From contig NC_084798.1 of assembly GCF_963169125.1 (NCBI RefSeq), positions 174,311,980 through 174,375,979 of the forward strand: DNA of 64,000 nt, read 5' to 3'. Below, one piece after another: positions 12,208-23,539 of the stretch. The stretch is from Humulus lupulus. Taxonomy: Eukaryota > Streptophyta > Magnoliopsida > Rosales > Cannabaceae. Within the stretch, counting starts at the first letter, position 1; each line of letters begins with the position of its first letter. The position numbers and the translations under genes were made by a program. Below the pieces are notes generated by a model, which worked only from the letters and a program-made list of their open reading frames with translations, did no database searches and was not told where the DNA came from.

Positions 12208-12360
12208 CACTACTACAAAAAAGGCTTTCCTATGCGGTTTTTGGGAGTACCAAGAACCGCAGTGTTTGAGACCACAAAGAAAAATAATAAACAAACCACA
12301 GAGAAACAGAGAAAGAAATTCATTCTCTATGGTTTAGTTAACAAAACCGCGGAGAAATCA
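12208..12360 (+). repeat. Left terminal inverted repeat and subterminal repeats of CACTA
   Basis: The terminal repeat is followed by several copies of a short motif on both strands: TGCGGTTTT (12233), GAACCGCAG (12255), AACCACAGAGAAA (12294) and AAACCGCGGAGAAA (12342). CACTA transposases of this group bind clusters of such subterminal motifs. The same motif recurs at the right end. Confidence 0.85.
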
Positions 12361-12769
12361 TTTGTTTTTTTTTTTAATTTTTGGACGTGCTTCTTTATAT
12401 ATATTTTCTATTCCGTTTATATTACCTAATTTTATTAATTATTATTATATACCCATATATTATTATATTTTCTATTTTTTTTATATTACCTAATTTTCAA
12501 TTCTGTTTATATACCCAAATTTCATATAATAATATAAAATACCTAATTTGATAAATTATTATCTAATTAAAAGATAACATATTATTATATACCTTCACAT
12601 ATCATACAAGTATTTTATATATACATAATAAGAACATACAAATATCATTTAACATATAAGTCAATAAGTTAGCAAGTTACATACATATGAAAATTAGATT
12701 TCATAAATAAATGACACTAATCTTGCTAACCAATCGCTTTATAGTAGTAGTAGATCGTCTTTGACATTT
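12361..12769. other. AT-rich CACTA left arm
   Basis: Very AT-rich sequence between the subterminal repeats and the Ulp1-like exon. It probably includes the 3' untranslated region of the minus-strand gene. I see no gene. Confidence 0.6.
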
Positions 12770-13448
12770 TATTCTTATTTGTCAAACCACTGCAAAATTG
12801 AAAAGTTAATATAGATTAGATGATTAGATACTATATTTAAATATAACATACTTTCTTCTTGATAACTTATTCCGGATTCGGTGCATTTACAAGATCGTAA
12901 ATGTATCTTAGTACATAATAACCACATTCATGACTTTCAAGTTGTTTTGGACAAGAACCTCTCAGCAATTTTGTAAATGTACCAATGTATTCATTTTCCA
13001 AACATTGTGCATATGCTCTACAAAAATTAAAATTAATTAAATACATAGTATACTCTCAATTCTTAAAAATTAACAATGCATACATTAAAATTGAAGAACT
13101 TACTTTTCCATAACCTCCTTAATTATTGGTGGAGATTTATAATTTTTCAAAGGGTCCAAAATTATGGTCATCCCCCGCATCATCACGAGCACGAACATCC
13201 AATGTCGACTAAAACAATAATAAATTATAATTATTATAAGATTAAAATCCAACCATCGTAGTGATAAAATTTAAGTAGTTCGTTCTTACTCAACAATCCA
13301 ATGAATGAATTATATTTGGCCTCGTCTATCCATAGTCGTCATCCATTTGACTATAGGGTACACCGTATAATTTTTTACTTTCATCATTGCCAATAGAAAG
13401 ATGTTCGATGTCAAAAAATTTGTATAGCTGTCGTGAATTTGGGTGCAT
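12770..13448 (-). pseudogene. Ulp1-type cysteine protease domain of CACTA gene 2 (C-terminal exons)
   Basis: The minus-strand translation at about 12850-13020 gives CPKQLESHECGYYVLRYI followed by YDLVNAPNPE. This is the Ulp1/SENP-like core around the catalytic cysteine (ECGYYV) with an upstream glutamine region, as found C-terminally in plant CACTA and MULE proteins. The segment 13300-13448 (MHPNSRQLYKFFDIEHLSIG onward) is an upstream piece of the same gene. Element a is inserted at 13448/23132, separating this part from the rest at 23540-25671. Exon borders cannot be fixed by eye and stops are present. Confidence 0.7.
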
Positions 13449-14575
13449 TGTAATGACCCAACTAATTATAAGACATTGGACCATTAAAACTACTAGACAT
13501 AACTACTTATTTTTTAGAAAAAATACATAAGAAACATTCACAACTTTATTAAAAACTCTAAAGTAAATATTGAAATACATAAATGCGGGGTAAGGGATCC
13601 CATTGTTTTTTAAATAAAACATCACTTTAAACTAAAGGAAATTGTTTACAAAGCTAAGTGCGAAAAATACATAAAAACATAATTTAAAGAGACTAAAGAA
13701 AATAACGTCGTCCTCAAATCGTTCACGCAGTCCATCGAATCCCTTCATCCTTAATACACAAACCAAGCTACCAAGAATCCTTCCGCCGCCATATCTATCT
13801 TCCTGCATACATAAAATTAAAGGAATGAGCCTAATGCCTCGCAAGGAAAATCTACTAACAACATAAAACATATACTATAAACATATGTCATATACTACAA
13901 TGGCCATCATACTTCTTGGGGCTTGTTAACTAAACAAGCCATATGCCCAATAAATTTGTGGGGCTTGCTAGCTAAGCAAGTCATATGCCCATAAATTATT
14001 AGGGCTTGCTAGCTCGACAAGTCATATGCCCAAGGACTATAAACATACTATACATAATGTAAACATAACATAACATAAGATAACATTACATAAGATAACA
14101 TAACATATAAACATATAGAATCTATACTATTTTCCTTACCAAAACCGGGATATGAGAACAAGGACGGGATTTGGAACACTCGTAAAATCAACAATAAGAA
14201 TGGTGAGTATTTCTAAAGATAAGAGATGATAAACAAGAGAACTAAACCACTAAGAAGAAGATTACTGAAAAGAAACCTTAAGTTCAAAGAACTTAAATAC
14301 CTAACCAAGAATGGAAAACAACGAGTTAGGATTTGAGTAAAGAAAACTAAAGGAAACTAAAGAAACATACAGAAATGAACTTAAGATTAGGAATACCTTA
14401 AGATGTACTAGAACCGAACTACACCTCGATATTGAAAAACACATTATTTATCTTACTTCCCAAGTGTTTATAAAGCTTATATCCCAACCCAAGTGTTTAT
14501 CACTCTATAGTAACCTAGCAACTTGAAGGCTCTGAACACAACTTGAAGAATGAGAGAAATGGTTGTGTACTAGGT

Positions 14576-14588
14576 CCTATTTATAGAG
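14576..14588 (-). promoter_or_regulatory. TATA box in LTRs of element a
   Basis: The minus strand reads CTCTATAAATAGG here. The same site recurs in the 5' LTR at 22348-22360, where it would drive element transcription, and in solo LTR Z. Conservation over three copies supports a promoter role. Confidence 0.65.
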
Positions 14589-15291
14589 TTCAAGGAGTGA
14601 ACTACCTCCTTTTAGCTTGAATAAAAATAATGAGTATTAATTGAAAAATATTTGAATATGCGTTCAACAAGGGCTTAAGACTCGGTCAAAACGTTCAGAG
14701 GCTAGTCAAGAGGTTAAGGAATGAAATAAGCTCTGTTTCAACAATGTTTGAAATTATGGCCCTAGGGCCGATATACCGCCCATCATAGGTGATATATCAC
14801 CTAGGATTATGTCCCGAGTGCTTGTCGTTCCGTTTGTGCGAAGTTGACGTGTTTTTCGTATTCCTCATGTGGCGATATATCACCTTATAGCTGCGATATA
14901 TCGGCATACGCTGAAATATTAGACACGTAATTTCACTTTTTCAGCTTAATTTGAATTGGATAAATAGCTTTGACTGAGTCATAATACGGTTTTAAAGCTG
15001 CTGGCAGGCCCTGGAGTTTTTAAATATTTCGTTTTATAAAACTATTCATCAAAAATACTTAATTCCTTAATACGATAAGTGTCATGATCTTATTAGTTCT
15101 ATCTAAACCTTATAGTATAATAAATGACATCTTTATAATCAGCTATATTAATCAAACCTTATGTTATAATTAATATTCTTAAACTATAGGTTAAACTTAT
15201 AAAATCTATAAGTGTTGCTACAAGTGTTCAACTAGGTCCCGGCTTGAACAAAAATCCACAGTAACTATCATACTATAACTACTACTAGTTA

Positions 15292-15292
15292 T

Positions 15293-15333
<41 letters not shown>
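15292..15333. repeat. (TAC)n microsatellite in element-a LTR
   Basis: An uninterrupted trinucleotide run of about 14 units. The 5' LTR has a longer version (about 18 units, 23043-23097). The two LTRs were identical at insertion, so the length difference arose afterwards. Confidence 0.9.
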
Positions 15334-15367
15334 TCTAACTAGCTAAGTAAAATTCTGGGACTCTACA

Positions 15368-15384
15368 ATTCTCCACTACTAAAA
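15368..15384 (-). other. Purine-rich tract before the 3' LTR of element a
   Basis: On the minus strand, purine-rich TTTAGTAGTGGAGAAT precedes the LTR start TGTAGAGTCCC. It is weaker than the tract of element c but in the right place. Confidence 0.6.
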
Positions 15385-15389
15385 TGAAT

Positions 15390-17061
15390 TTCATCTTCGA
15401 AATTTACTTACCAAACAATTTCGGATACCGGGCTAACATGTCCTCTTCCAACTCCCACGTTGCCTCATGTTTAGAACTATTACTCCATAGGACTTTGACT
15501 ATCGGAATACTCTTGGACCGTAACTCCTTCATCCCTCTATCTAGGATGCTAACCGGTCATTCCTCGTGACTCAAGTCTTTCTGGAGTGCTATTGTATCAT
15601 ACTTGAGGACGTGAAATGGGTCTGACACATATTTACGCAACATCGAGATGTGGAACACATTGTGGCTATCTGCTAAAGCTGGCGGTAGGGCTAATCTATA
15701 TGCAATTGCTCCCACTTTGTCCAATATCTCAAAAGGACCTATAAATCGGGGACTAAGCTTGCCTTTCTTCCCAAACCGCTTCACACCCTTCATAGGAGAT
15801 ATCTTTAGGAAGACTCGATCTCCGACTTTGAATTCCACATCACGCCATTTGGTATCCGCATAACTTTTCTGACGGCTTTGAGCAGCGAGCATACATTTTC
15901 TAATCAGCGCTACTGCTTCTTGAGCTTTTCTAACAGCTTCGGGACCAAGAAGTTGCCTTACTCCTACCTCGTCCCAATGTAACGGTGATTGACACCTTCT
16001 TCCATAAAGTAGCTTGTAAGGCGCCATCCCAATCATTGACTGGTAGCTATTGTTGTAGAAGAATTCTATCAACGACAAATACTTACTCCATGATCTTCCG
16101 AAATCAAGTACACAAGCGCGCAACATATCTTCCAAAATTTGTATGGTACACTCGGACTGACCGTCTGTCTGAGAATGAAATGTCGTACTAAGACTTAACT
16201 TGGTACCCATGGCTTGCTACAAACTTCCCCAAAACCTCGATGTAAACACCGATCCTCTATCAGATACTATTGTCTTAGGGATTCCATGTAGTCTTACTAT
16301 TTCTTGAACATAGATGTATGTGTATTGATATGTTGTATATGAAGTCTTAACAGGCAGGAAATGAACTGACTTGGTTAGTCTATCTATTACTACCCAAGCC
16401 AAATCATGCTGCTTATTTGTTCGTGGCAAACCCGTCATGAAATCCATAGTTATATCGTCTCATTTCCATTCTGGAATGCTAAGTGGTTGCAATAAGCCTG
16501 CAGGCCGCTGATGCTCTGCTTTCACTTGCTGGCATACTAAATAGTTAGACACAAATTCTGCTATATCCTTCTTCATTCCTGGCCACCAATATATTGCCTT
16601 AATGTCGTGAGTCATCTTGGTCGACCCCGGGTGAACTGAGTATGGGGTATTGTGCACTTCTTCTAAAATATTCATCTTAATCCTTTGATCATTTGGCACG
16701 CATACTCGATCCTTATATCTCAATAACCCTTGACCTGATATTGAGAAATATGTGGCCTTACTTTCTCTAACTGCATCCATGTGTGCTACTAATGTGTTAT
16801 CATGCCCTTGCCCAAACCGTATTTCTTCTAACAGACTTGACTGGATAGACAAGTTAGCCAGCTTACCGATGACTACTTCTATTCCAGCACTGATCAGCTC
16901 CTGCTGTAGCGACTTTTCTATTCTGGCTAGTGCTGCTAGACTTCCATAACTCTTCCTACTTAGCGCATCAGCAACTACGTTTGCCTTTCCCGGGTGGTAT
17001 AGGATTTCGTAGTCATAATCCTTCACTAGTTCTAACCACCTGTGCTGCCTCATGTTGAGCT
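15390..17061 (-). pseudogene. Integrase and degenerate chromodomain region of element a
   Basis: Read from 17053 down: the RNase H/integrase linker ([19 protein letters not shown]), the HHCC zinc site ([36 protein letters not shown]), then [24 protein letters not shown] and HSQTDGQSECTIQILEDML with the DDE residues. The C-terminal integrase ([31 protein letters not shown]-type motif) follows, then a chromodomain-like tail ending ARYPKLFGK near 15400. Breaks occur at about 16450 and 16211, so it cannot be translated whole. It closely matches element c. Confidence 0.88.
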
Positions 17062-18840
17062 CCTTCTGAGTGAAGAAATACTTTTAGCTTTTGTGGTCCA
17101 TATAAATCTCACACCATTCTCCGTAAAGATAATGGCGCTAGATTTTCAACGCAAAGACCACCACTACCAACTCCATATCGTGTGTTGGATAGCGTTGCTC
17201 ATACTCCTCCAGTTTCCTTGAGGCGTAGGCTATCACCGTGTCATTCTGCATCAGCACACAACCCAACCCTTGCTTCGACGCATCACAGTAGACTATAAAC
17301 TTGTCGTTGGGTGTCGGTACACAAAGTATTGGTGCTAAGCATAGCTTATTCTTAAGCAACTGGAAGCTCTCTTCACACTTATCAGTCTAGTTAAACCTTT
17401 GTTGTTTCTGGGTCAGGTTGGTAAGCGGGGTGGCTATCTTAGAAAAGCCCTCTACAAACCTTCGATAATAACCTGCTAATCCCAGAAAACTTCTTACTTC
17501 TGACGCGTTCTTTGGTTTTGGCCAATCCTTCACAGCCTCTACCTTGGATGGGTCTACTGAATTCCGTCCTTGGATACAATGTGCCTGAGGAATGCTACTT
17601 GCGAAAGCCAAAATTCGCACTTCTTGAACTTGGCGTAAAGTTTATGCTCCTTTAGTCGCAACAAGATCAACCTTAAATTCTCCTTGTGCTCGTCTTCGTC
17701 CTTTGAGTACACCAAGATATCGTCGATGAATACTACGATGAATTTACCCAAGTAGTCCTTAAATACCCTATTCATTAAATCCATAAACGCGACTGGAGCA
17801 TTGGTAAGACCGAAAGACATAACTAAAAACTCGTAATGCCCATAACGAGTTCTAAAAGCTGTCTTAGGAATGTCTTCTTTCCGTACCTTGAGTTGGTGAT
17901 ACCCGGACCGTAGATCAATCTTTGAAAACACAATCGCACCTCAAAATTGATCAAACAAATCGTCAATCCGGGGTAGTGGGTACTTATACTTAATCGTCAC
18001 CTTATTCAGCTCACGGTAATCTATGCACATCCGCATGCTTCCGTCCTTTTTCTTCACAAATAGAACCGATGCTCCCCATGGAAAATGGCTCGGTCTAATG
18101 AAACCCAAGTCTAGGAGTTCTTGTAGTTGCGTCTTTAACTCCTTGAGTTCGGTAGGTGCTATCCGATATGGTGCCTTGGAGATAGGCTCGGTGTCCGGTA
18201 TTAATTTGATGGTGAAGTCAATTTCCCGAGTCGGCGACAACCCTAGTAAGTCGTCAGGAAATACTTCTAGAAATTCCTTTACAATGTGGACGTCTCCAAC
18301 CTTTAGTGGTGTTTCCTTTACCACATCCGTGATGCTGGCTAAGAATGCTTGACATCCTTTTTCTATCATCCTTTGAGCTTTGAGAGATGATATAAGTGGT
18401 GTGTGTAGTCCTGATACTTGTCCCATAAAGCATAGTCTTTGGCCGTCAGGAGTCTCGAACGTCACTTTCTTGCATTTGCAGTCGATGGTTGCGCCATGCC
18501 TTGCTAGCCAGTCCATTCCTAGTATAACTTTGAAGTCTTTGATCTCTATTTCTATCAGGTCTCCTTCTAATTCTATGTCCTCAATCTTGATCGGTACGCC
18601 TCATACTATCCGTGATGATAAAACTACTTTGCCCGAAGGAAACTCTGTTACAAACCTAGTTCTAAATCTTTCACAAGGTTTGTCTAGTTTTTCTATCATT
18701 CCTAACGAGATATACAAATGAGTGGCTCCCGAATCAAATAATATAGAACATACATTATTGAGGATAGAAACCTAACCTGTAACCACTTTATTGCTAGCAT
18801 CAGCTTCTCCTTGGGTTAAGGAAAATACCCTGGCAGGAAC
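17062..18840 (-). pseudogene. Protease, reverse transcriptase and RNase H region of element a
   Basis: From 18516 down: [20 protein letters not shown], the RT entry ([20 protein letters not shown]), [17 protein letters not shown] and the catalytic FIDDILVYS, which is intact near 17710. Then [19 protein letters not shown] and RNase H ([16 protein letters not shown]). Stops or frameshifts fall at about 17938 (within FDQF-stop), between 17387 and 17620, and in RNase H near 17138 and 17085. The protease part upstream is also broken. No product is expected. Confidence 0.88.
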
Positions 18841-20076
18841 CATCTTGTTGTCCCTTTTCTCCTCCGTCTTAAGCTGGGGACATTCTCTCTTCCGGTGTCC
18901 TTCCTAACCACAATTTTAGCATCCCTTGGTGTTTGCATGGAATTCACCATGATGCTTCTTTTGGCACTTAGCACATTGCGGGTATTCTACATGACCCGAC
19001 CTATTATTTCCATTGTTCGTCTATGCCCTTTTATCGTTATCGGACTGCTTGTTGTCAAGATGTCGTCTCTTCTGACCATTACTATTGTTGCTGGACTGAT
19101 TGTTGTTGTTGTTGTGGTTGTTCCGACCATTCTGAGGTTGACTTGGCTGTTTAGGATTAGGCTTACTAGCCTCCTCTTTACTAACATTCGCCTGAAGCCT
19201 TTCTACTTCTATTGTCGTTTCTAGAACATCGGCATAGGTGGTATTTCCCGGGTTTGCTAGCTTAACCCCTAGCTCAATCTTTGCTCAAAGTCCTCTAACG
19301 AACTTGGTCACCCTCAGAAAGTCAGCTGGAACCATTTCTGGTATAAACTTGGCTAATCGGTCAAATTGCTGAGCATATTCTGCTACTGATAAACTCCCTT
19401 GCTTCAAACCAACAAACTCCTTGACCCTTGAAGCGATGACTGCTGAATTGTAGTACTTTTTGTGGAACAGCTCCACAAATCTGGTCCAAGTCATTGTGGC
19501 GACATCGTGAGTCTACTGAACTAAGTCTCACCATATTCTAGCATATTTCCTAAGCAGAGACAAAACGAAGGATATGCGGTCCGCGTTGCCGAGGTTCATG
19601 TGTGCTAGGATTGGCTCCATATTTCTGAGCCATTCTTCCGCCTCGAAGGGGTCTGTTGTCCCTTCAAAGTTCGGAGCATGTTGCTTACGAAATCGTTTGT
19701 AAATTGGCACCATGTGTTGAGCTGGGTATGGCGCATAGTTCGACACTGGCCATCCCTCATATGTACCAACTTGTTGGGGTACTGGAGCAATTTGCTGCGA
19801 CTATGGTTGTGGCGGAGGCAGAGGCTGAGTCTGAGGCTGAGCCTGTTGTCGTTGTTGCTGTAGTAATTCCTCAACTTGTTGTTGTAGTCTAGCGATTTCC
19901 GTAGTGCTATCAATCGACGGCAACGACGAACTTCGGTTGGCAGTAGCACGCATTCCCCTTCTGCGAACCGGAGGGGCTTCATTGCTCTCAAGAGCGGCGT
20001 TGGAGGCATTGGCATTGGTGCGAGCAGACCTTCTGAGCGAAATCTTTAGCGGAGTTCTAATAGCTGAGAAAAACAT
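18841..20076 (-). pseudogene. Gag region of element a
   Basis: The probable Gag start is at 20076 (MFFSAIRTPLKISLRRS), followed by a Gln-rich coiled segment (ARLQQQVEELLQQQRQQ). Retrotrans_gag motifs follow at 19285-19746: PNFEGTTDPFEAEEWLRNME, TWTRFVELFHKKYYN, LKQGSLSVAEYAQQFDRLA. A zinc-knuckle region lies near 18880-18960, but there the second knuckle has a stop in place of the residue after its first Cys. Several stops and frameshifts break the frame. Gag would form the particle and bind RNA. Confidence 0.85.
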
Positions 20077-20574
20077 GTTTAGAACTTACCCTAATAGGCT
20101 CTAAGGCAAAAACTTAATCTAAGCAAACATAACTCAGACCTATTAATTATGATTTCTTATGAAAAGAATTATATAAGCCTTCTTTTAATTAGGGTGTGTT
20201 TCTATACTTAGAAAAATAGGCCATCTTTATTATTTTCTAAGTCTGTTTTTAATCATCCTATATGACTTAATTCTCAGGCTCGAAACTCATCGTTGTTCCA
20301 AAGTTAACCATATTGAGGGAGGGTTGGGATCAGTAAAATCGTTCCCACTACTATGGCCCCCTAACTCTCAATATGGAACCGGTCCATTGATTTGTATCCA
20401 CCCTCACCGAACTTTGTCATTATTTATTAAATTTATTATTTATTATGATTGCAAAAGAAAACCAAACTCATACATGTCATTAAAATAACAATGATATTTA
20501 TTTGGAAAAAAAAAGTTTTCACTATTTATAATCACAAATGCAAATAAATGAAATAAATAAGACACTAATCTATT
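20077..20574. other. Spacer between leader ORF and gag of element a
   Basis: AT-rich sequence with no ORF of note. It holds a partly self-complementary pair around CCATATTGAGGG (20310) and CTCTCAATATGG (20375), which could form a stem near the gag start. Confidence 0.5.
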
Positions 20575-21042
20575 CTAAAAATCGAGATCTTCTACATCTG
20601 ATCCTTCATCTAACATATCATCATCTATCTCTTCATAGTCATCATTATCTTGAACCTCAAAATGCCCTCGAGGAAGATTTGTAAAAATTCTATGTTTTTG
20701 CTCATTTGTGAATTGGAATTCCATCTTAGAGGTGAACCTAAGTATGAGAAAATAATATCTCATAGCTACCGGTAATTCATCTTCATCATCTATAGTCTCC
20801 CATATATCTTCTAAGGTTGCAATTATAGTAGGATAATCTTTAAAAAGTCTAATTGCTAAAACATATTGCTCCGTTGCTCTCATCATGATTTGCTTAGTTT
20901 CTTGGAGGTGACCTATCTCCCTGTGGAATAAGAGTAGTCTCCGAGTGATTCTTTCTAGCACTCCTACGATGTTTCTTGGTTCTCTAATTATTTTCAAGGC
21001 CTTAATGGCTCGGATTTCCTCATAAGTTAATGCTCCATTCAT
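20575..21042 (-). CDS. Unrecognised 155-aa ORF in the leader of element a
   Basis: An open frame starts at MNGALTYEEIRAIKALKIIR and runs 155 residues without a stop, although gag-pol in the same element is riddled with stops. The N-terminal two thirds look helical and mixed-charge (ERITRRLLLFHREIGHLQET, VAMRYYFLILRF). The C-terminus is extremely acidic (EEIDDDMLDEGSDVEDLDF). It lies after the primer site and before gag, on the same strand. I do not recognise it. It could be an extra retrotransposon ORF, a captured host fragment or a remnant of something older. The frame is also open upstream to 21228, but that part overlaps the primer site and LTR, so I chose this start. Confidence 0.5.
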   Translation of the reverse strand: MNGALTYEEIRAIKALKIIREPRNIVGVLERITRRLLLFHREIGHLQETKQIMMRATEQYVLAIRLFKDYPTIIATLEDIWETIDDEDELPVAMRYYFLILRFTSKMEFQFTNEQKHRIFTNLPRGHFEVQDNDDYEEIDDDMLDEGSDVEDLDF

Positions 21043-21178
21043 TCTTAACTGAAAACATAAGGCTAAAACGTTAGCTATACATATAAACATAATAATTATA
21101 ACATAAACACTTACATTGGCGGTTAGATTCGGAACTTGTGTGTGTGTATCAAGGAGAACTTCATGCAAATGGACCGTT

Positions 21179-21190
21179 GCTCTAATACAA
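21179..21190 (-). other. Primer binding site of element a (iMet type, decayed)
   Basis: The minus strand reads TTGTATTAGAGC just inside the 5' LTR. It differs from the plant tRNA-iMet primer site TGGTATCAGAGC at two positions. Confidence 0.7.
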
Positions 21191-21192
21191 AC

Positions 21193-23044
21193 TATAATGA
21201 CCCAACTAATTCTAAGACCTTGGACCATTAAAACTACTAGACATAGCTACTTATTTTTTAGAAAACATACATAAGAAACATTCACAACTTTATTAAAAAC
21301 TCTAAAGTAAATATTGAAATACATAAATGCGAGGTAAGGGATCCCATTGTTTTGAAATAAAACATCACCTTAAACTAAAGGAAATTATTTACAAAGCTAA
21401 GTGCGAAAAATACATAAAAACATAATTTAAAGAGACTAAAGAAAATAACGTCGTCCTCAAATCGTTCACGCAGTCCATCAAATCCCTTCATCCTTAATAC
21501 ACAAACCAAGCTACCACGAATCCTTCCGCCGCCATATCTATTTTCCTGCATACATAAAAATAAAGGAATGAGCCTAATGCCCAGCAAGAAAAATCTACTA
21601 ACAACATAAAACATATACATAAACTACATCATAAACATATACTATAAACATATGTCATATACTATAATGTCCATCATACTTCTTGGGGCTTGTTAACTAA
21701 ACAAGTTATATTCCCAACAGATTTGTGGGGCTTGCTAGCTAAGCAAGTCATATGCCCATAAATTATTGGGGCTTGCTTGCTAGACAAGTCATATGCCCAA
21801 GGACTATAAACATATTATACATAATGTAAACATAACATAACATAACATAACATACCATAAGATAACATAACATATAAACATATAGAATCAATCCTATTTT
21901 CCTTACCAAAACCGGGATATGAGAACAAGGATGGGATTTGGAACACTCCTAAAACCAACAATAAGAATGGTGAGTATTTCTAAAGATAAGAGATGATAAA
22001 CAAGAGAACTAAACAACCAAGAAGAAGCTTACCGAAAAGAAACCTTAAGTTCAAAGAACTTAAATACCTAACCAATATTGGAAAACAACGAGTTAGGATT
22101 TGAGTAAAGGAAACTAAAGAAACATACAAAAATGAACTTAAGATTAGGAATACCTTTAGATGTACTAGAACCGAACTACACCTCGATATTGAAAAACACA
22201 CTATTTATCTTACTTCCCAAGTTTTTATAAAGCTTAACATGATAAAGCTTATATCTCAACCCAAGTGTTTATCATTCTATAGTAACCTTAGCAGCTTGAA
22301 GGCTCTAAACACAGCTTGAAAATGAGAGAAATGGCTGGGTACTAGGTCCTATTTATAGAGTTCAAGGAGTGAACTACCTCCTTTTAGCTTGAATAAAAAT
22401 AAGGGGTATTAATTGAAAAATATTTGAATATTAGTTCAATAGGGGCTTAAGACTCGGTCAAAATGTTCAGAGGCTAGTCAAGAGGTTAAGGAATGAAATA
22501 AGCTCAGTTTCAACAATGTTTGAAATTATGGCCCTAGGGCCGATATATTGCTCATCATAGGTGATATATCGCCTGGGCTTGTGTCATGAGTGCTCGTCGT
22601 TCCGTTTGTGCGAAGTTGACGTGTTTTTTCGTATTCCCCGTGTGGCGATATATCGGCATACGCTGAAATATTAGACACGTAATTTCACTTTTTCAGCTTA
22701 ATTTGAATTGGATAAATAGCTTTGACTGAGTCATAATACAGTTTTAAAGCTGCTGGCAGGTCCTGGAGTTTTTAAATATTTCTTTTTATAAAACTATTCA
22801 TCAAAAATACTTAATTCCTTAATACGACAAGTGTCATGATCTTATTAGTTCTATCTAAACCTTATAGTATAACAAATGACATCTTTATAATCAGCTATAT
22901 TAATCAAACCTTATGTTATAATTAATATTCTTAAACTATAGGTTAAACTTATAAAATCTATAAGTGTTGCTACCATTGTTCAACTAAGTCCCGGCTTGAA
23001 CCAAAATCCACAGTAACTATCATACTATAACTACTACTAGCTAT

Positions 23045-23097
<53 letters not shown>

Positions 23098-23131
23098 TCT
23101 AACTAGCTAAGTAAAATTATGGGACTCTACA
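21193..23131 (-). repeat. 5' LTR of element a
   Basis: Matches 13449-15367. Its inner (left) end reads TATAATGACC instead of TGTAATGACC, a single change in the terminal dinucleotide. About 20 bp are missing between two GCGATATATC repeats near 22644, compared with the other LTR. It has a longer (TAC)n run at 23043-23097. It contains the promoter of the element (TATA at 22348-22360). Confidence 0.94.
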
Positions 23132-23225
23132 TGCATGCTTTCCCAAATTCTTCTGTATAATCAATCATGCATATTACATTTTCAATTAATAAATTGATAT
23201 CATTTTCAATTAATATCATCAAAAA

Positions 23226-23475
23226 AAATTGGGCAAAGTTTCCTCTGTTTCTATAGCCTATCCAAAATTATTAGTACCTATAAATTCAATTCAAACAAAA
23301 CATACAACAAACAACATGCATGTTCTCAACCATAAGCCACCGCAGCACACAGAATTCGTAGAACCTACTTCACTAAGACACACATGTTCTCAACCTTCTG
23401 TTATCTCTGCAACATACAATTTCATCTCAGAACCTACTTCACTATGGATGAATATCTAATATATTCAAACTCCTC
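23226..23475. repeat. CACTA internal direct repeat, copy 1
   Basis: About 245 bp, from GGGCAAAGTTTCCTCTG through CAACATGCATGTTCTCAACC to the AATATATTCAAACTCCTCT region. It recurs at 53128-53390 in the same orientation at high identity. A shorter third copy of the opening motif is split by element c (43337-43346 plus 52998 onward). Both long copies belong to the CACTA element proper, probably in introns or untranslated regions. Confidence 0.85.
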
Positions 23476-23539
23476 TAATAGTTTGTTATGACATAACAGA
23501 TTGAGTTAAATTTGAATTGATACATACCTCATACCAAAC

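Larger units (their letters stand above)
13449..15367 (-). repeat. 3' LTR of element a
   Basis: Plus-strand termini TGTAATGACCC and ACTCTACA. It aligns throughout with 21193-23131. It contains a minus-strand TATA box (14576-14588), a cluster of GATATATC palindromes (14765-14915) and a (TAC)n microsatellite (15292-15333). Confidence 0.94.
13449..23131 (-). mobile_element. Element a: Tekay-like Ty3/gypsy retrotransposon, complete but decayed
   Basis: Two LTRs (13449-15367 and 21193-23131) enclose a minus-strand gag-pol remnant. The perfect 5-bp duplication TGCAT flanks the element (13444-13448, 23132-23136). The primer site at 21179-21190 and a purine-rich tract right of 15367 agree with minus orientation. 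Gag, protease, reverse transcriptase, RNase H, integrase and a degenerate chromodomain can all be followed, with many stops and frameshifts. An unusual extra ORF lies between the 5' LTR and gag (20575-21042). Confidence 0.95.

Noticed and set aside
11849..12337. 162-codon ORF crossing into the CACTA left end
   Set aside because: It begins in the Y LTR and ends in transposon sequence. A similar shorter frame in the other Y LTR (5547-5828) confirms chance openness.
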